DNA from: Cannabis sativa
Taxonomy: Eukaryota; Streptophyta; Magnoliopsida; Rosales; Cannabaceae
Length of the DNA stretch: 64,000 nt
Direction of reading: 5' to 3'
Assembly (NCBI RefSeq): GCF_029168945.1
Contig: NC_083604.1
Span: 6,874,812 to 6,938,811 of the forward strand
Made by a program: the position numbers and the translations under genes. Below the pieces are notes generated by a model, which made no database searches, was not told the DNA's origin, and saw only the letters and a list, made by a program, of their open reading frames with translations. Shown here piece by piece: positions 37,111 to 49,800 of the stretch. Position 1 is the first letter of the stretch. Each line of letters opens with the position of its first letter.

Positions 37111-37560
37111 ATCATGGAGTGCTATGAGATTGATGAGAGGCTTCAAGAGAAGAATGATATTAAGATAAATTTGGAGAGCATTGCTTTGTTATAATATTAT
37201 TTGGAAGCTATCATATTTCTTGTTTTTTATATTCTTTCTTTCATATGTCCAGTTATATGCCTGCTACCCTTATTTTTTATAATTTTATTATTACCGGCTC
37301 GAGTTAAGTGTCCATAGTAAGTGTGTAGCATTATTATTTTTTAAATATATTTCAAGCTAATCTCCATTCTCCTCTTCTCTTTCTGGAAATTTTAAATTTG
37401 ATTTTTCACTATTGATTTTCAAATAACCCCACATACTAATTAAAATTAGTTTTTAAATCATTTTAAATTATATGATTATTTATTGAATCTTTCTCAATTA
37501 AATTATAGAACACCTAACATAAAACTAAATATACGTGCCTTGCACGTAATTTTCTTCTAG

Positions 37561-40058
37561 TATATATTATATATGCTATGATTTAGTCTATAGTAAAAAA
37601 GAGATAAATATTTTTTAGGTTTAATTATTTTAAAATTTTAACAAAAAAAATATAATGATTAGCTGTATGGTTTCTATATTATATAAATAATACAAAATTT
37701 TTAAAAAATAATAAAAAAATATCAAAAATTAAGAATATGCAGTTTGTTAGAGAGATATACGGTAAGAGGATTTTTTTAAATTTTAAAAAAGAATTATTTA
37801 ATATTTTAACATTTTAAAATTTGAAATAATTAACAAAGAATTAGACAATTTTTATATATAAAGATATGCAGATTGTCACATCATCTCTTACACTAGGAAA
37901 ATAGTAAATTACGTTTATTAATAAAAGCCAAGTCAAGAAAGAAGTGATATTTTCATATTTGGCAGTATTGTCGATCTCTTCCTTTCATGCTGATTTGTTG
38001 ATTTTAATTATTGTACCTTGTTTGGTTTAGTCAAGGATTGAATAATCTATTTTATGAAATGTGTCCTATATATAATTTAAGGTTTTTTAATTTCAAGAAG
38101 TTTGAGTTTGTTTGGCTTGATGTAATCATTGTTTCTTCTTTCACTTAAACATTCACGCTATGCTTCCTAGAAGGGAAAGAGAGTAGAATGGATAGAAAAT
38201 TTAGAAAGGATAGAAAATAAAAAAGATGAAGATGATGGTTGTTCTCTTTTGTATTGTTTAGCATTAAAAGTAAAATTGGAAAAATGAAGAATAGAATTAG
38301 AAAATTAGAGCGTAAAATAAATATTAAGGCTACTTATAAAAAAAAAAAAAAGTATATTAAGACTATGTTTGATAGGAAAGAGAGAGTAAGGTGGATAAAG
38401 AATATAAGAGAAAGAAGAGTAATAATGGTTTGGTACAGGAAGAATAGATAATTACTAATTTATAAAATTACTATTTTATTTTTATAATTATTTTTTTAAT
38501 AATATTTGTTGAAAGTAATTTTATAACTTATAATAATTAAAGAGAGACTGACCGAGTTCCAATTATTCCATTAATGAAGGGATTTTAAATTTGGGTGGAT
38601 TTGTTATCCTCTCCTCTCATTTCTCATTTCTTTTCTCTCATTCAATTCCTCTTGCCAAATAAAGAGATTTGCTATCTCTTCCCACATTTCTCTTTTCTCT
38701 ATTCCTCTACTTTTCTTTCCTACCAAACATGGTATAAAATTACTATTTTGTTATTTTTAATACAATTATATATTATTTTTTAAAAGATAGAAAATAAATT
38801 TTTCATAATTTTTATTTTTTTCAGTTCTCCTATTTTTTATTGGATAGAATTATTTTTTGCAGGAACTGAAATTTGTATATTGGGAAGGAAAAAGTCTCCC
38901 TCCATCTCTCCCTCTTGCCAAACAAATCACTTTAATTTTCAATCCCTCTGAACCCCCCTCCCCTCTACCATAGTGTCAAATTCAATGATACAATTTACAA
39001 AGTCCACTTTCAATAAAGAAAAGACAAAAAACAAATGGTTGGAGCTAAAGCTAATGTGGATTTGCTCCTATTGGGCAGTTAGTTTGTATAAATGGGAGTA
39101 CAATAGTACTTGTCATCGGTTTGAGTACATCGTAAAAATGGGCGATGGGCCAAGAGCAAAGAATCTATTTGACCACAAAAAGTGTATGATTACACACCAT
39201 TGACTTATTAAAAAAAAAAAAAAAAGGGTAAATATTATTTTAAATTTTATATTTTGCAAAAATTATTAATTAAATTTTTTATTTTGTTAAATGATAATTT
39301 AAACCCTATATTTTTATAAATATAACATAATTGGACCCTTATCTCAATTGTGGTCAAACTTTTCTTGAATATAACTAAAATGACCCCAAATTTTCATTTT
39401 AAGTAAATTTTTTAAATATATAATTCATAAAAATAAATATTCATAAATAAAAAAAAAAAGCAAATAAGTATTATTTCTATTCTCTTCTCTCTCTTCTCTT
39501 TTCGTCTTCCTCACTGATTTTTCATCTTCCAAATGTAAGTTCACAAACAACCATCGTTGAAGAGAATACTTATGATCAGAGCGAAATTTCATTTTACGTT
39601 AAGGGAGTCAAAGAAACCCAACAATTAGTTTTTTGCAAACTTATTATATGTTTTTTTCCTTGTATTTCCTTTGTTATTTTACTAAAAGCTATGTATGATG
39701 TTGTTTTTGTTCTTTTTTATTTGAAAATTTCCTCCCTTTTGTATTGTTAGTACTTTTTTCACTGGGTATGGCAAAAATATAATTTTGAAATATTATTAGC
39801 TTTTTTATTTCAAGTTTTTTTTTTTTTTTTGAAGTTGACAGCTTTTGTGTTTTACAAGGGAAATTTACGTAACATACTGTTTTTTTTTATTTATTTCAAT
39901 TTTAATGCTATAAGGAAAATATTACATTTTTACTGTATTTTTTATACTATGTATACTGTTTTTTTTTATTTATTTATTTTTTTTACTTTTTTACTTGTCA
40001 TCTGCCTAACACATTTTTTTTTTGAAAATAAGCATGAATGTACCATTAATAATTAGAG
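37561..40058. other. Intergenic AT-rich DNA
   Basis: No gene. It contains purine-rich runs near 38.2-38.5 kb, a complementary-looking pyrimidine stretch near 38.6-38.7 kb, and long poly-T tracts. The stretch at 39.23-39.4 kb looks like common plant interspersed repeat material, but I could not define ends. Confidence 0.4.
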
Positions 40059-40322
40059 TTAGACCTCGCGGTCATTACATAAAAGGTTCTCCGGAACCGA
40101 AGAAACCGGAATAATCTCATACAACTTGTTAATAAAAGCCCAATTAGCCATATTATGGGCTGCAAAATTACAAGTTCTGTTAACATACATGAAATTACAA
40201 CAAGAGAAGGAGGGAGAGGACTTAACACAAAATGAGATATAATTGTCAATCGCCCAATGAGACTCCGATCCATTGAGAGCATTGATAACTGATCCCGAGT
40301 CACTCTCAACCAAAATAAACAT
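40059..40322 (-). pseudogene. RNase H (RVT_3-like) fragment from a LINE
   Basis: The - strand frame reads VESDSGSVINALNGS, then HWAIDNYI, and NFAAHNMANWAF. This is the C-terminal part of the plant non-LTR RNase H-like domain (N.AAH.LA..A signature). Only about 88 codons remain; no reverse transcriptase is attached. Confidence 0.65.
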
Positions 40323-40786
40323 CTGCCTATCACATTAAATATATTTATATATATATTACATAAACGGTAAAAAAGTGTGGGAGTGGGTTTTTTTTTTAAT
40401 TTAAATTATATTATATTTTAAAAGTATAAAAGTGTGATGTGACTTGTGTAGTCACTTTAGTGACATATATTTTTTTTTAATTAAAATTGATGATAAAAAT
40501 ATGTTACCTTAAATATTTAATACTCATTTCTATCACTTTAATCTCACTTCCCCATTATTCTCTCTTACTATTCATCTTCTTCTTCATTTTTTTCACTCTC
40601 TACTTCTTCAATTTCTCCCTATTTTTCTCCATCAACATAAATTTTTTTATTTTTTTCTTATTCAGTTCTTCTTCTTCATCTTCTTTTCTTTTCTTTTCTT
40701 TTTTTAATTTTTTGAAGTTCTTAGTTACACTTTTGGAAAATATAAGAGTTAGTGTGGTTTTTTTTTTCTAATTTTCTAAAACTTTC

Positions 40787-41475
40787 TTGCAAATATAGTG
40801 CATTTAGTATTGAGGATGTACACAAGATAGTTAATTTTTGATCATTTTTTTCTTTTATTTTTTTTATTTGTTTTAGTGTTGTTTTACTGTTATTTTTCAT
40901 GATTTATTTATTTGATACCGATTTCACTGCTCTTGTTCAATCTCGCTGGAATTAATAGGTATTTTTTAGGTGTTCTCGTGTTGTTGTGGTGGTTCTGTCT
41001 GTGGGTGTGGAAGATGGAGGCTATAAATACATTTATTCTTCGTTCGCTTTGGTTATTTTTGTGGTTTTTTTTATTCTGGTTCTCCTATAAATACATTTGA
41101 CGAGCTCACTCACAAGAGAGTTTTAAGGTGTGTAGTTCTTTTATATTTTTCCAAGTAGTTATATTTGCTTCATTTGTTTTTGTGTTGTTTCAGTGTTGTT
41201 TTAGTAGTTTTTTTATTATAACATTCTAGGAATAGACTTGCAAATATAGCTGATTTTGCATTTGCTGTTGAGGTTGTGCAGCAGATTGTTTGTTTTTTTT
41301 AATCATTTTTTTCTTTTGTTTTGTTTGATTGTTTTAGTGTTGTTTTGTCATGATTATTTATTTGACGTCGATTTCACTACTTTTTCTCAATCTTGTCGGA
41401 ATTAATAGTTGTTTTCTGGTTGTCCTGGTGTTATTGTGGTGGTTTTGTCTGTGGCTGTGAAAGATGGAGGCATCA
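40787..41475. repeat. Diverged direct repeat, about 450 bp period
   Basis: Sequence from CTTGCAAATATAG at about 40787 to GTGGAAGATGGAGGC near 41020 recurs from about 41237 to 41475, with shared blocks such as CTTGCAAATATAG, GATTTCACT and GTGGTGGTT. It precedes the LINE remnant and could be its 5' region. Confidence 0.6.
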
Positions 41476-42059
41476 TACTTTTGTTTTGGTATTTACAGTA
41501 TAAAAGAAAAAAAAAAGGGGAGGACAGTATAAATATAATTTCTGCCGTGTGGCAGTAAAATTGAAAAGTATTACCCCAAATCCAGTATTTTTGTAAAATG
41601 CTCTTTTACAATCTCTAAGTTTTGATTTTTATTTGATAATAATGTATTACAAATTACCCTTTGTGTTGTATTGGTACTTTCTTTAGTGGGTGTGGCAAAA
41701 AATTAATTTTTGAGTATTATTATCTTTGTATTTCAAGTTCTTTTGTATGTTGAAACTCTTTGCCTTGCTCTGCACTCTTCAAGTTTTGATTTTTATTTGA
41801 TTATAATGTATTGGAAACTATTATTATTTGGTCACTGTTATTTCACTGGTTTTTAAGGGTTTGCATCAAATATTTAAGAGGTTTGAATAATATTTTTAAA
41901 ATTATTGATGAACACTGTATATATTGATGTTTTGTTTTATTTTTCTTCTCTATTAACACAGGTGAAAAATGAGTAGCCATGCTCTTGTGGCAGCTGATAT
42001 AAGTACTCCTACCCCTGTATTAACTACTCTAAGTCCTAGTAGAAGGAAGAAACTTGTTG

Positions 42060-45000
42060 TCCTCCTCAAACATGGTTTCTAAATTATAAGGATGTGCTTT
42101 GGCCAAATGGAAGAAGAGCTATTTTGCGGAGTTAGATGGGGTGATCCGTAACTTGGAGGAACGAATCTCTTGGATCCAACAACATCAGCTATCTCATGGT
42201 TTAATTGAAGAACTGGTACTTATTGGTAAACTTGCAAACGTGTGAAAAAGCAAAGAAGACGTGTGGAGACAAAAATCTCATGATATTTGGTTAAAGCTCG
42301 GCGATAGAAACATGAGGTTCTTTCATTCATCAACTGTTGTTAGGAGAAGGAGAAATCATATTTGGGGCCTGAGAGATAAGCATGGTACTTTGTGGGATAC
42401 CAAAGAGAAGGTTTTAGGTATGATCAACAGCTACTTTTTGGAGCTTATTCTTCAAATTGTACGGTGTTTTCTGAGAATTTCGACCAGTTTTTTCAGAAGC
42501 GAATCAGTAATGAAGCGAACCAAGTTATTGCTGCTATTCCGTCCTGTGAAGAAGTGAAAGAGACGGTGTTTTGGCTTCATCCACTTAAGGCACTTGGGCC
42601 TAACGGGTTTTTGGGATGTTTCTTCAAGAAGTATTGGGATATAGTCGGCCCAACGGTTACCAACGCTATTCAAGAATTTTTCCAAACCGATGTTTTGAAT
42701 CCTATTCTGAACAATACCTTTATTTGTCTCATTCTCAAGGTGGAGCATCCAGAGTTGATTAAACAATTCAGACCCATTATTTTGTGTAATTTTCAATACA
42801 AGGTGATAGCAAAGATTTTATCTAATAGACTTTGGCCTTTATGGAGGATTTGGTGTCTCCTGTTCAGTTAGCTTTCATACCGAGTCAGTGGATTGCTGAA
42901 TCTTCAATTTTAACCCAAGAAATGGTGCATAAAATTTGTCACAAACAAGGGAAAGGTGGTCTTATGGCCATTAAACTCGATATGCACAAGGCGTACGACA
43001 AGATGGAGTGGAGTTTTCTAAGTAGAGTTCTTGAGAGGAATGGTTTTAGTGAAAAGGTTTGTAATCTCATTATGGCTTGTGTCAAGAGTGTAACCTTTTC
43101 GGTCTTACTCAATGGGAGTCCTCTCAAAAAGTTATCCCCTCAAAGAGGCCTTCGCCAAGGTGACCTGCTATCCCCTATTTGTTCTTGTTGTGCCAAAAAG
43201 TGTTATCCAAACTTATTCTTAAAGCTGAGAGTCAAGGCAAGGTTCACGAAATTAAAATATCTAAAGACGCACTTGCTATTTCTCACTTTTATGTTTGCCG
43301 ATGATACTATTTTGTTTGCTCAGGCAAATGTGGGGGAAGCTGTTGAATTTATGAAGTGTCTTTCAGTGTATGAATCTTGGTTAGGACAGAAGTGTAGCAA
43401 ATCGAAGTCTAGCGTATTGTTTTCTAAAAATGTTTCAAGGAAAGCAGAGGTGCTCAAAGCCTTGGATGTTGCTCAAGTTAGTGGCAAGGAAAAACATCTA
43501 GGGAACCTGTTCGTTTTCAAGAGGAGGAAGGTGGAAGAGTACCTATTTTTAAAGAATAATATGAGGAGAAGATTTGAAGGGTGGAAGATGAAAATATTAT
43601 CCTATGCGGGTCGTCTCACACTCATTAAATCGGTAATTGCATATATTCCTGTGTATAACATGTCCACAAATAAGATACCATTATCCATTTGTTGTTCTTT
43701 GGATGCTATGGTTAGGAAGTTTTGGTGGCTCAGTAGCGTTGAAAAAGATAGGTTTATGGCTTTCAAGGAGTAGGATAGTATTTGCCAACCAAAGAGCTCT
43801 GGTGGGTTGGGCATTAAAAGATTTGAAGATTTTAATAGAGCTCTTATATCAAAGCTGGCCTTGTGTGTGGCTCAAAGAGTTGACAAACCTTGGGTTGCTT
43901 GTCTCCTTAGTAAATATTGTCGTTATGAAATCTTTTGGTCTGTGGCTCCAAAGACCAATGATTCGATTTTCTAGAAAAAATTGTTGGATGTTAGAGGTAT
44001 AATTTTGAAAGGGTCTTTATTTTTGGCTGCTAATGGAGAGTCGATTGATGTGTGGAGACAACCGTAGATTCTTTGGATGAACTTCTCAGATTTTAGCCTG
44101 CTTATGAAGCATCTGAGAAGCAGGAGATATATAATTAAAAGAGTGGCTGATTTATCTATTGATAAATCCTGGAATAAAGAGATTGCACTTCAAATTTTTG
44201 GACAAGAGCTTGGGAAGAGAATTATGGAGATACCTAGGATACCTTCTCCTCACTTTGATCATATTATATGGAAGGAAAATCTGAATGGTGAATTTTCTGT
44301 GAAAAGTGCTTATCGTGTGGATCAAGCGGTGCGTTTTAATCCAAAGAAGGAAATATAAAAATTGATTTGGCAAGGGAATATCCATCCTAGACTAGCAGCG
44401 GTGCTTTGGAGGATCCTAAATGAGGCTATTCCTATTAGGAACAAACTGCCTTTTGGTGTGGACAAGTATTGTCCTTTGTGTGGCTTTGAGATGGAGTCTT
44501 GTCTCCACACCTTCAGGGAGTGTAGTGTGTCGAGGGCGCTCTAGTTTTCAGGGTGTTTTTCTGCTTATATTGGAAATTTTCATGGTGCAAATATGATTGA
44601 GTTTGTTGAAAATATTTTACTGTCTGCCCCTATTAATCTTCGTTCATTTATCTTGGTGTACATGGCGTGTATATTTGATGAAATTTGGAGCATAAGGAAT
44701 AGACTCTTATTTAAAGGTGGGGTTGTTAGCCTGGATGTTTCTCTTAAGTGGATTCAGAAGAATTTTGTTGACTTCTGCAGTTCTTCTGAGGATGCTGCTA
44801 CTGCTTTGGAGGCTCAACCTCTTGATGTTGGGTTATCGAGGGATGATTTTGAATTGGTGTTACTTACTGATGGATCGTGGTACCAAGGAGATGTTGGTTT
44901 GGCTGTGGTAATGTATAATGTAACAAAATGATCATGGGCTTATAATGTTCAAAGAGTTTCAACCTCGTATGCTCTTGATGCTGAAACAAGGGCAATTTGG

Positions 45001-45400
45001 CTGGCTTTATCCTGGGCAAATCAGTGCAGGGGTTCGAAAATTCTGGTTTTATCAGATTCAAAAGTTGCAGTTCAGGCGTTGGAGGAAGGGCGGTGTGTTC
45101 CTAATTAGAATTTTCTTAATGTTTCTCTTTCTATTTTAGAGTTATTTAAGTGTTTTCAGTCTTGTATTTTTTATTTTGTTAAGCGGTTGGCTTTGGATTT
45201 TGTCAGGGCCGACCCTTAGCATAGGCGGGCTAGGCCCGCGCCTAGGGCCCACTCATTTTAGATTTCAACTCAGGGCCGACCTTGAATTATGTTGATGGTC
45301 TAGCTAAAAGGGCTAGAATTTCTAGACTTTCTGCTGGCATTTCCCCTGGTTTCCATTTTTTCTGGTTAGTTAATGAAATGGTAGTTCTTTCAAAAAAAAA
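42060..45400 (+). pseudogene. LINE (L1-type) ORF2 remnant with poly-A end
   Basis: Several + strand frames add up to a decayed plant L1-type ORF2. A pre-RT motif, WRQKSHDIWLKLGDRNMRFF, lies near 42261. Reverse transcriptase blocks are [26 protein letters not shown] and [10 protein letters not shown] (42960-43330). A zinc-binding reverse transcriptase-associated region (LWRILNEAIPIRNKLP, CPLCG...HTFREC) is near 44390-44525. An RNase H domain (LLTDGSWYQGDVGLAV) is near 44860-45090. At least five frame changes or stops separate the pieces, and the endonuclease is missing. The 3' end is an A run at about 45392-45400. A GC-rich insertion sits at about 45204-45281. Confidence 0.88.
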
Positions 45401-45985
45401 GAGTAATTTGTGGCAAAACTCCCCCAACTGTCAATTTACTTGCAAAAAACCATCCAACCTCATATTTTGGTGGGAAAACCCTCAAAAGTACTATTCCGTT
45501 TACATTATTAAGGTGTCGTCTGTCCAGCCTCGTTAAGTCCTACTTTTACCCACGTGGCAATGACAAGTCACTAAAAAATTATCCTATGTGGCCATATTTT
45601 ACAAAATAAAATAAAAACTTTAAGAGAAATTTAGCAGCAAAACTCCCCTAACTATCAATTTACTTGCAAAAAACCATCCAAAAAACTTTAAGGTTGGATG
45701 GTTTTTTGCAAGTAAATTGATAGTTGGGGGAGTTTTGCCGCAAATTACTCTTAATTTTTTTATTTTCATTTTAATTTTAATTTTGTAAAATATTGCCACA
45801 TAGGATAATTTTTTAGTGACCTGTCATTGCCACGTGGGCAAAATTAGGACTTAACAAGGATGGACAAACGACACTTAAAAATGTAAACGGAACAGAACTT
45901 TGGAGGGTTTTCCCACCAAAATATAAGGTTGGATAGTTTTTTGCAAGTAAATTGATAGTTGAGAGAGTTTTACCGCAAATTACTC
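45401..45985. mobile_element. Foldback element in the LINE poly-A tail
   Basis: The left end GAGTAATTTGTGGCAAAACT matches, inverted, the right end AGTTTTACCGCAAATTACTC. The arms continue inward over most of the 585 bp, and a second, internal inverted pair meets near 45680. Runs of A flank both sides, so a 9 bp Mutator-type duplication is possible but cannot be told apart from the LINE tail. No coding region. Confidence 0.82.
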
Positions 45986-46056
45986 AAAAAAAAAAAAATT
46001 ATAGATTGAAGGACTTGGCAATCAGTGACAAAAGAAAACATGAGATTATATATATA

Positions 46057-46216
46057 GAGATATGATTTTGTCCCGTTATTGTACTTTCACGGATTGTAAT
46101 CCGTGATGTACAGCAGCCGTCAGATAAGGGAGTTATTTGATCTGACGGCTGAGATTGATCTAATATACCACGGAATACATTCCGTGAAAGTACATCACGG
46201 GACAAAATTATATCCC
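46057..46216. mobile_element. MITE with TA target duplication, copy 2
   Basis: 160 bp. Its ends GAGATATGATTTTGTCC and GGACAAAATTATATCCC are near-identical to copy 1 at 20962, with TA on both sides. It lacks about 67 internal bases present in copy 1. Confidence 0.85.
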
Positions 46217-46811
46217 TACATATTTTTTTTTTGATATATATTGATTACTCATGAGGTGGGTGCCACTTCTACGTACGACTCTCCTCACCTGCTGATCACC
46301 CTCGGGTACCAAATCAGAAGGGACTTAAAACGATGTCGTATGCGTCAAAACTCAAAAACATTGAATGAAAGATTAGAATAGAATAGAACAGACCAAATCG
46401 ATCTAAAACGAGAGAAGCCAAAGATAATAGATTAGAGAGAGGCCTCAGTCGGTGGTGGTGGGTGGTTGTTTGTTTCTCAAGAAAAGTATACAAAGAAAAT
46501 TAAACAACTGAACCAATGATGATGAAGAATTCATTTAGAGATGGTGGAGTCTGTTTATGCAGTTGTCTTTGAAAATGGGTGGAGAACCTGTTATTCACTC
46601 TAAGCTACCAAGCTTTCCCTTGAGTATTTGCTTTCGCTTTAGTTTCAAGTCTCTGTCACAATCACAATCACCTTCTTCTTCTTTGTTTTTGCGCTTCTCT
46701 AAGCGCCCTTCACGACCATGATCGTTTCTCTTACACCCTTAAAAGGATCTCAGTTGCAGATCCATTTTCATCGCCGAAACCGAAGCCAACATCGCTTAAT
46801 CTCGTTTTCTT
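46217..46811. other. ARP3 promoter and 5' leader
   Basis: No separate gene. An upstream ATG at 46718 opens a frame that runs past the ARP3 start in another phase (to 46903). It matters only if transcription starts above it. Confidence 0.45.
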
Positions 46812-49800
46812 ATGGACCCCGCCGCTTCACGCCCCGCCGTGGTGATCGACAATGGCACCGGGTATTTATATATATAAAAAATTATTCCCGTAACCCTATA
46901 TAAGTGTTTGAATAAATTCTTTCATTGGGTTATATTTGATTTTTCGTTTATGTGGGTATTACGCACTGCACACAACATGTTTGATGAAAGAGCTCAATTG
47001 GGTTTGTGTTTTTATTGTTCTTCCTGTGATTGCAGCTATACTAAGATGGGTTTTGCTGGAAATGTGGAGCCTTGTTTCATTGTCCCTAGTGTCGTTGCTG
47101 TAAATGAATCGTTTTTGAATCAATCGAGAACTTCCTCGAAGGCCAATTGGTTAGCGCAACATAGTGCTGGTGTTATGGCCGATCTTGATTTCTTTATTGG
47201 GGATGAGGCGCTTGCAAAATCTCGATCTAGCAGCACATATAATCTTACCCATCCTATTAGACAAGGGCAAGTTGAAAATTGGGATGCAATGGAGCGGTTC
47301 TGGCAGCAGTGTATATTTAATTATTTGCGTTGTGATCCAGAGGACCATTATTTTCTTTTGACTGAGAGCCCATTGACTGCACCGGAGAGCCGTGAGTATA
47401 CGGGTGAAATTATGTTTGAGACGTTCAATGTTCCCGGGCTTTACATTGCTGTCAATTCTGTGCTTGCTCTTGCGGCTGGTTACACAACGTCTAAGGTTGG
47501 TTTTTTAAGTTCATTACTTATGTTAAATTTTTAATAAGGAAACAAATAGTATAGCTTGGAGCTAATATGTTTGCTCTTCTCATATTAAAAGTGTAGGCAG
47601 TTCATTAAGCTGGTTTTAAATTTAAATGTATTTAGAGTGATTATTGAATGTCTGAATTTGAAGATGCAAAAAGGGAAAAGGGCATGATTCTAATATCTTA
47701 AATATTGTGTTTTGTTGGATACTTGAATATATAGCTCTCCAGCAAAAGGGCACTTGCGGGTTTAGAGTTGAGATACTAGTCTTTGGATACCAGTAGATAA
47801 TTTTTAATCATGTGATAAATTCTGTCTCTTATTGGTTAACATCCTTGTTTACATTCTAGCTGGTTCAAGATCTTGAATTTCGTTTGTTTCGCATTTGCTT
47901 TACGCAATGATGACAACGATTTAGATTTTTTGGTAAACATGCTATGGTTATTTAGGTAACATTTGCTTTATGCTATGAGGAAAAGGATTTGGATTGTAGG
48001 TAAACCCTGTATGGTAATGAGGAGGTCAATAAGTATTTAATAATTTTATCCAACTCTGAATTTGTATTTACTGATTTGTGTTTATTATTACATAATGTCT
48101 GTACATACCCTTTTAGACTGACCTACAGTTTTATAGTGTGAGATGACAGGAGTTGTAGTTGATGTTGGTGATGGCGCCACTCATGTTGTACCTGTTGCGG
48201 ATGGTTATGTTATTGGGAGTAGCATTAAGTCAATTCCTATTGCTGGGAAAGACGTAACACTCTTTGTGCAGCAGCTTATGCGGGTATGTTTTTTCATTTG
48301 ACTTTCATTCATATTGTTGAAGATGAGTACACATCATACACTTGCATTTTGCTCTACTTGGGTCTTTCTTATAATATTTAATTGCGACTAGAATGTATTA
48401 ATAACTGGAATCTGTTCTACTTCTACCGATTTGGACTTGAGTATAGTGCAATAATTTTTTTTTCTTTTCTTTTTTTTTTTAAATATAGGAAAGAGGAGAA
48501 AATGTTCCTCCGGAAGACTCCTTTGAAGTAGCACGTAAAGTGAAGGAAACATATTGCTATACAAGTTCTGACATTGTCAAGGTTTCTTCATTTACTTGCA
48601 TCGTGAAGAAACGTTGATAGATTTAAATTCAGAATTTTTTAAGAATATCTTTCTTCTGACTAAATAGAGTGACATGGACTAATTTGACAGTGGTACCTAC
48701 CTCTCATTTATTTGATAATTCCAGGAGTTCAATAAACATGATAAAGAACCATCAAAGTATGTTAAACAATGGAGAGGCATTAAACCAAAGACAGGGGCAC
48801 CATACTCTTGTGATATTGGCTATGAACGATTTCTCGGGCCAGAGGTTTGTTTCTTCTCTCTCTTTTTTTCAAGATATATATTATTTATCTAATAAATCAT
48901 GATCATGAATGTGCTGCCACTGTTTTTATCAGGTGTTCTTCAATCCGGAGATATATAGCACTGAGTACACTACTCCTTTACCAGCTGTGATAGACAAGTG
49001 CATTCAGTCAGCACCAATTGACACAAGGAGGGCTTTGTATAAGGTGATTAAGCTTTAAAAAATGATGCAAATTTATTTTTAAAGATTACATGCTCCTTAA
49101 GGAAACAATTAGATTACATTACACATTTTGTGGGGTAAATAAATTCAATGTGGTAATGGATTGGTTAGCCTAAATTATTACATTCAAGGCACTATATTTA
49201 CTGTTGTGTAATATTTCGTGGTGATACGTCATTTTCTGTAAATTTAAAACTCTTATGTTTTTCCTTTCTCTACCTTTCATTTGTGGTTTATTAATTGCTT
49301 TAGTGATGGCATCCATTTAATCTGCTGAGAGAAAGTTACGTGTCAATTTGTGATCATTTAATCTTCAGTGTATCTATATTTATCCAACCAATTGTTTGCT
49401 TATAATTATTTTTGATTTGAAACTCAGAATATTGTGCTGTCTGGAGGCTCAACCATGTTCAGGGACTTCCATAGGAGATTGCAACGGGATCTAAAAAAAA
49501 TTGTTGATGCCCGAGTTGTTGCATCCGAAGCTCGACTTGGTGGAGAAATAAGAGTATGCCTACATGATAATTTTTCTTTTTTAACATTATGGTGAGTAAA
49601 AATGGTAATTCTTAGAGTTTTTTTTTTGGTGTCATCCAGTCACAACCTGTGGAAGTCAACGTTGTCAGCCACCCCATCCAGAGATTTGCAGTCTGGTTCG
49701 GAGGCTCTGTACTTGCATCAACACCAGAATTTTTTGCGGTATGGATTTCTTAAAATTTAAGTTAATAATTTTGCGATGTTTTTTTTTTTTCTTTTACCTC

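Larger units (their letters stand above)
22029..37560 (+). mobile_element. Non-autonomous Helitron interrupted by a gypsy element
   Basis: The 5' end is A|TCTATTCTATATAAA at 22029, nearly identical for about 80 bp to the 5' end of the - strand element at 1450. The 3' end at 37560 shows the hairpin ACGTGC-CTT-GCACGT (37533-37547), then CTAG|T. Removing the gypsy element and its duplication (22551-36690) leaves about 1.39 kb, close to the 1.30 kb of the other copy. It carries no RepHel gene. Its right part contains a 34 bp minisatellite. That both ends belong to one element is inferred from the size match and shared termini. Confidence 0.72.
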
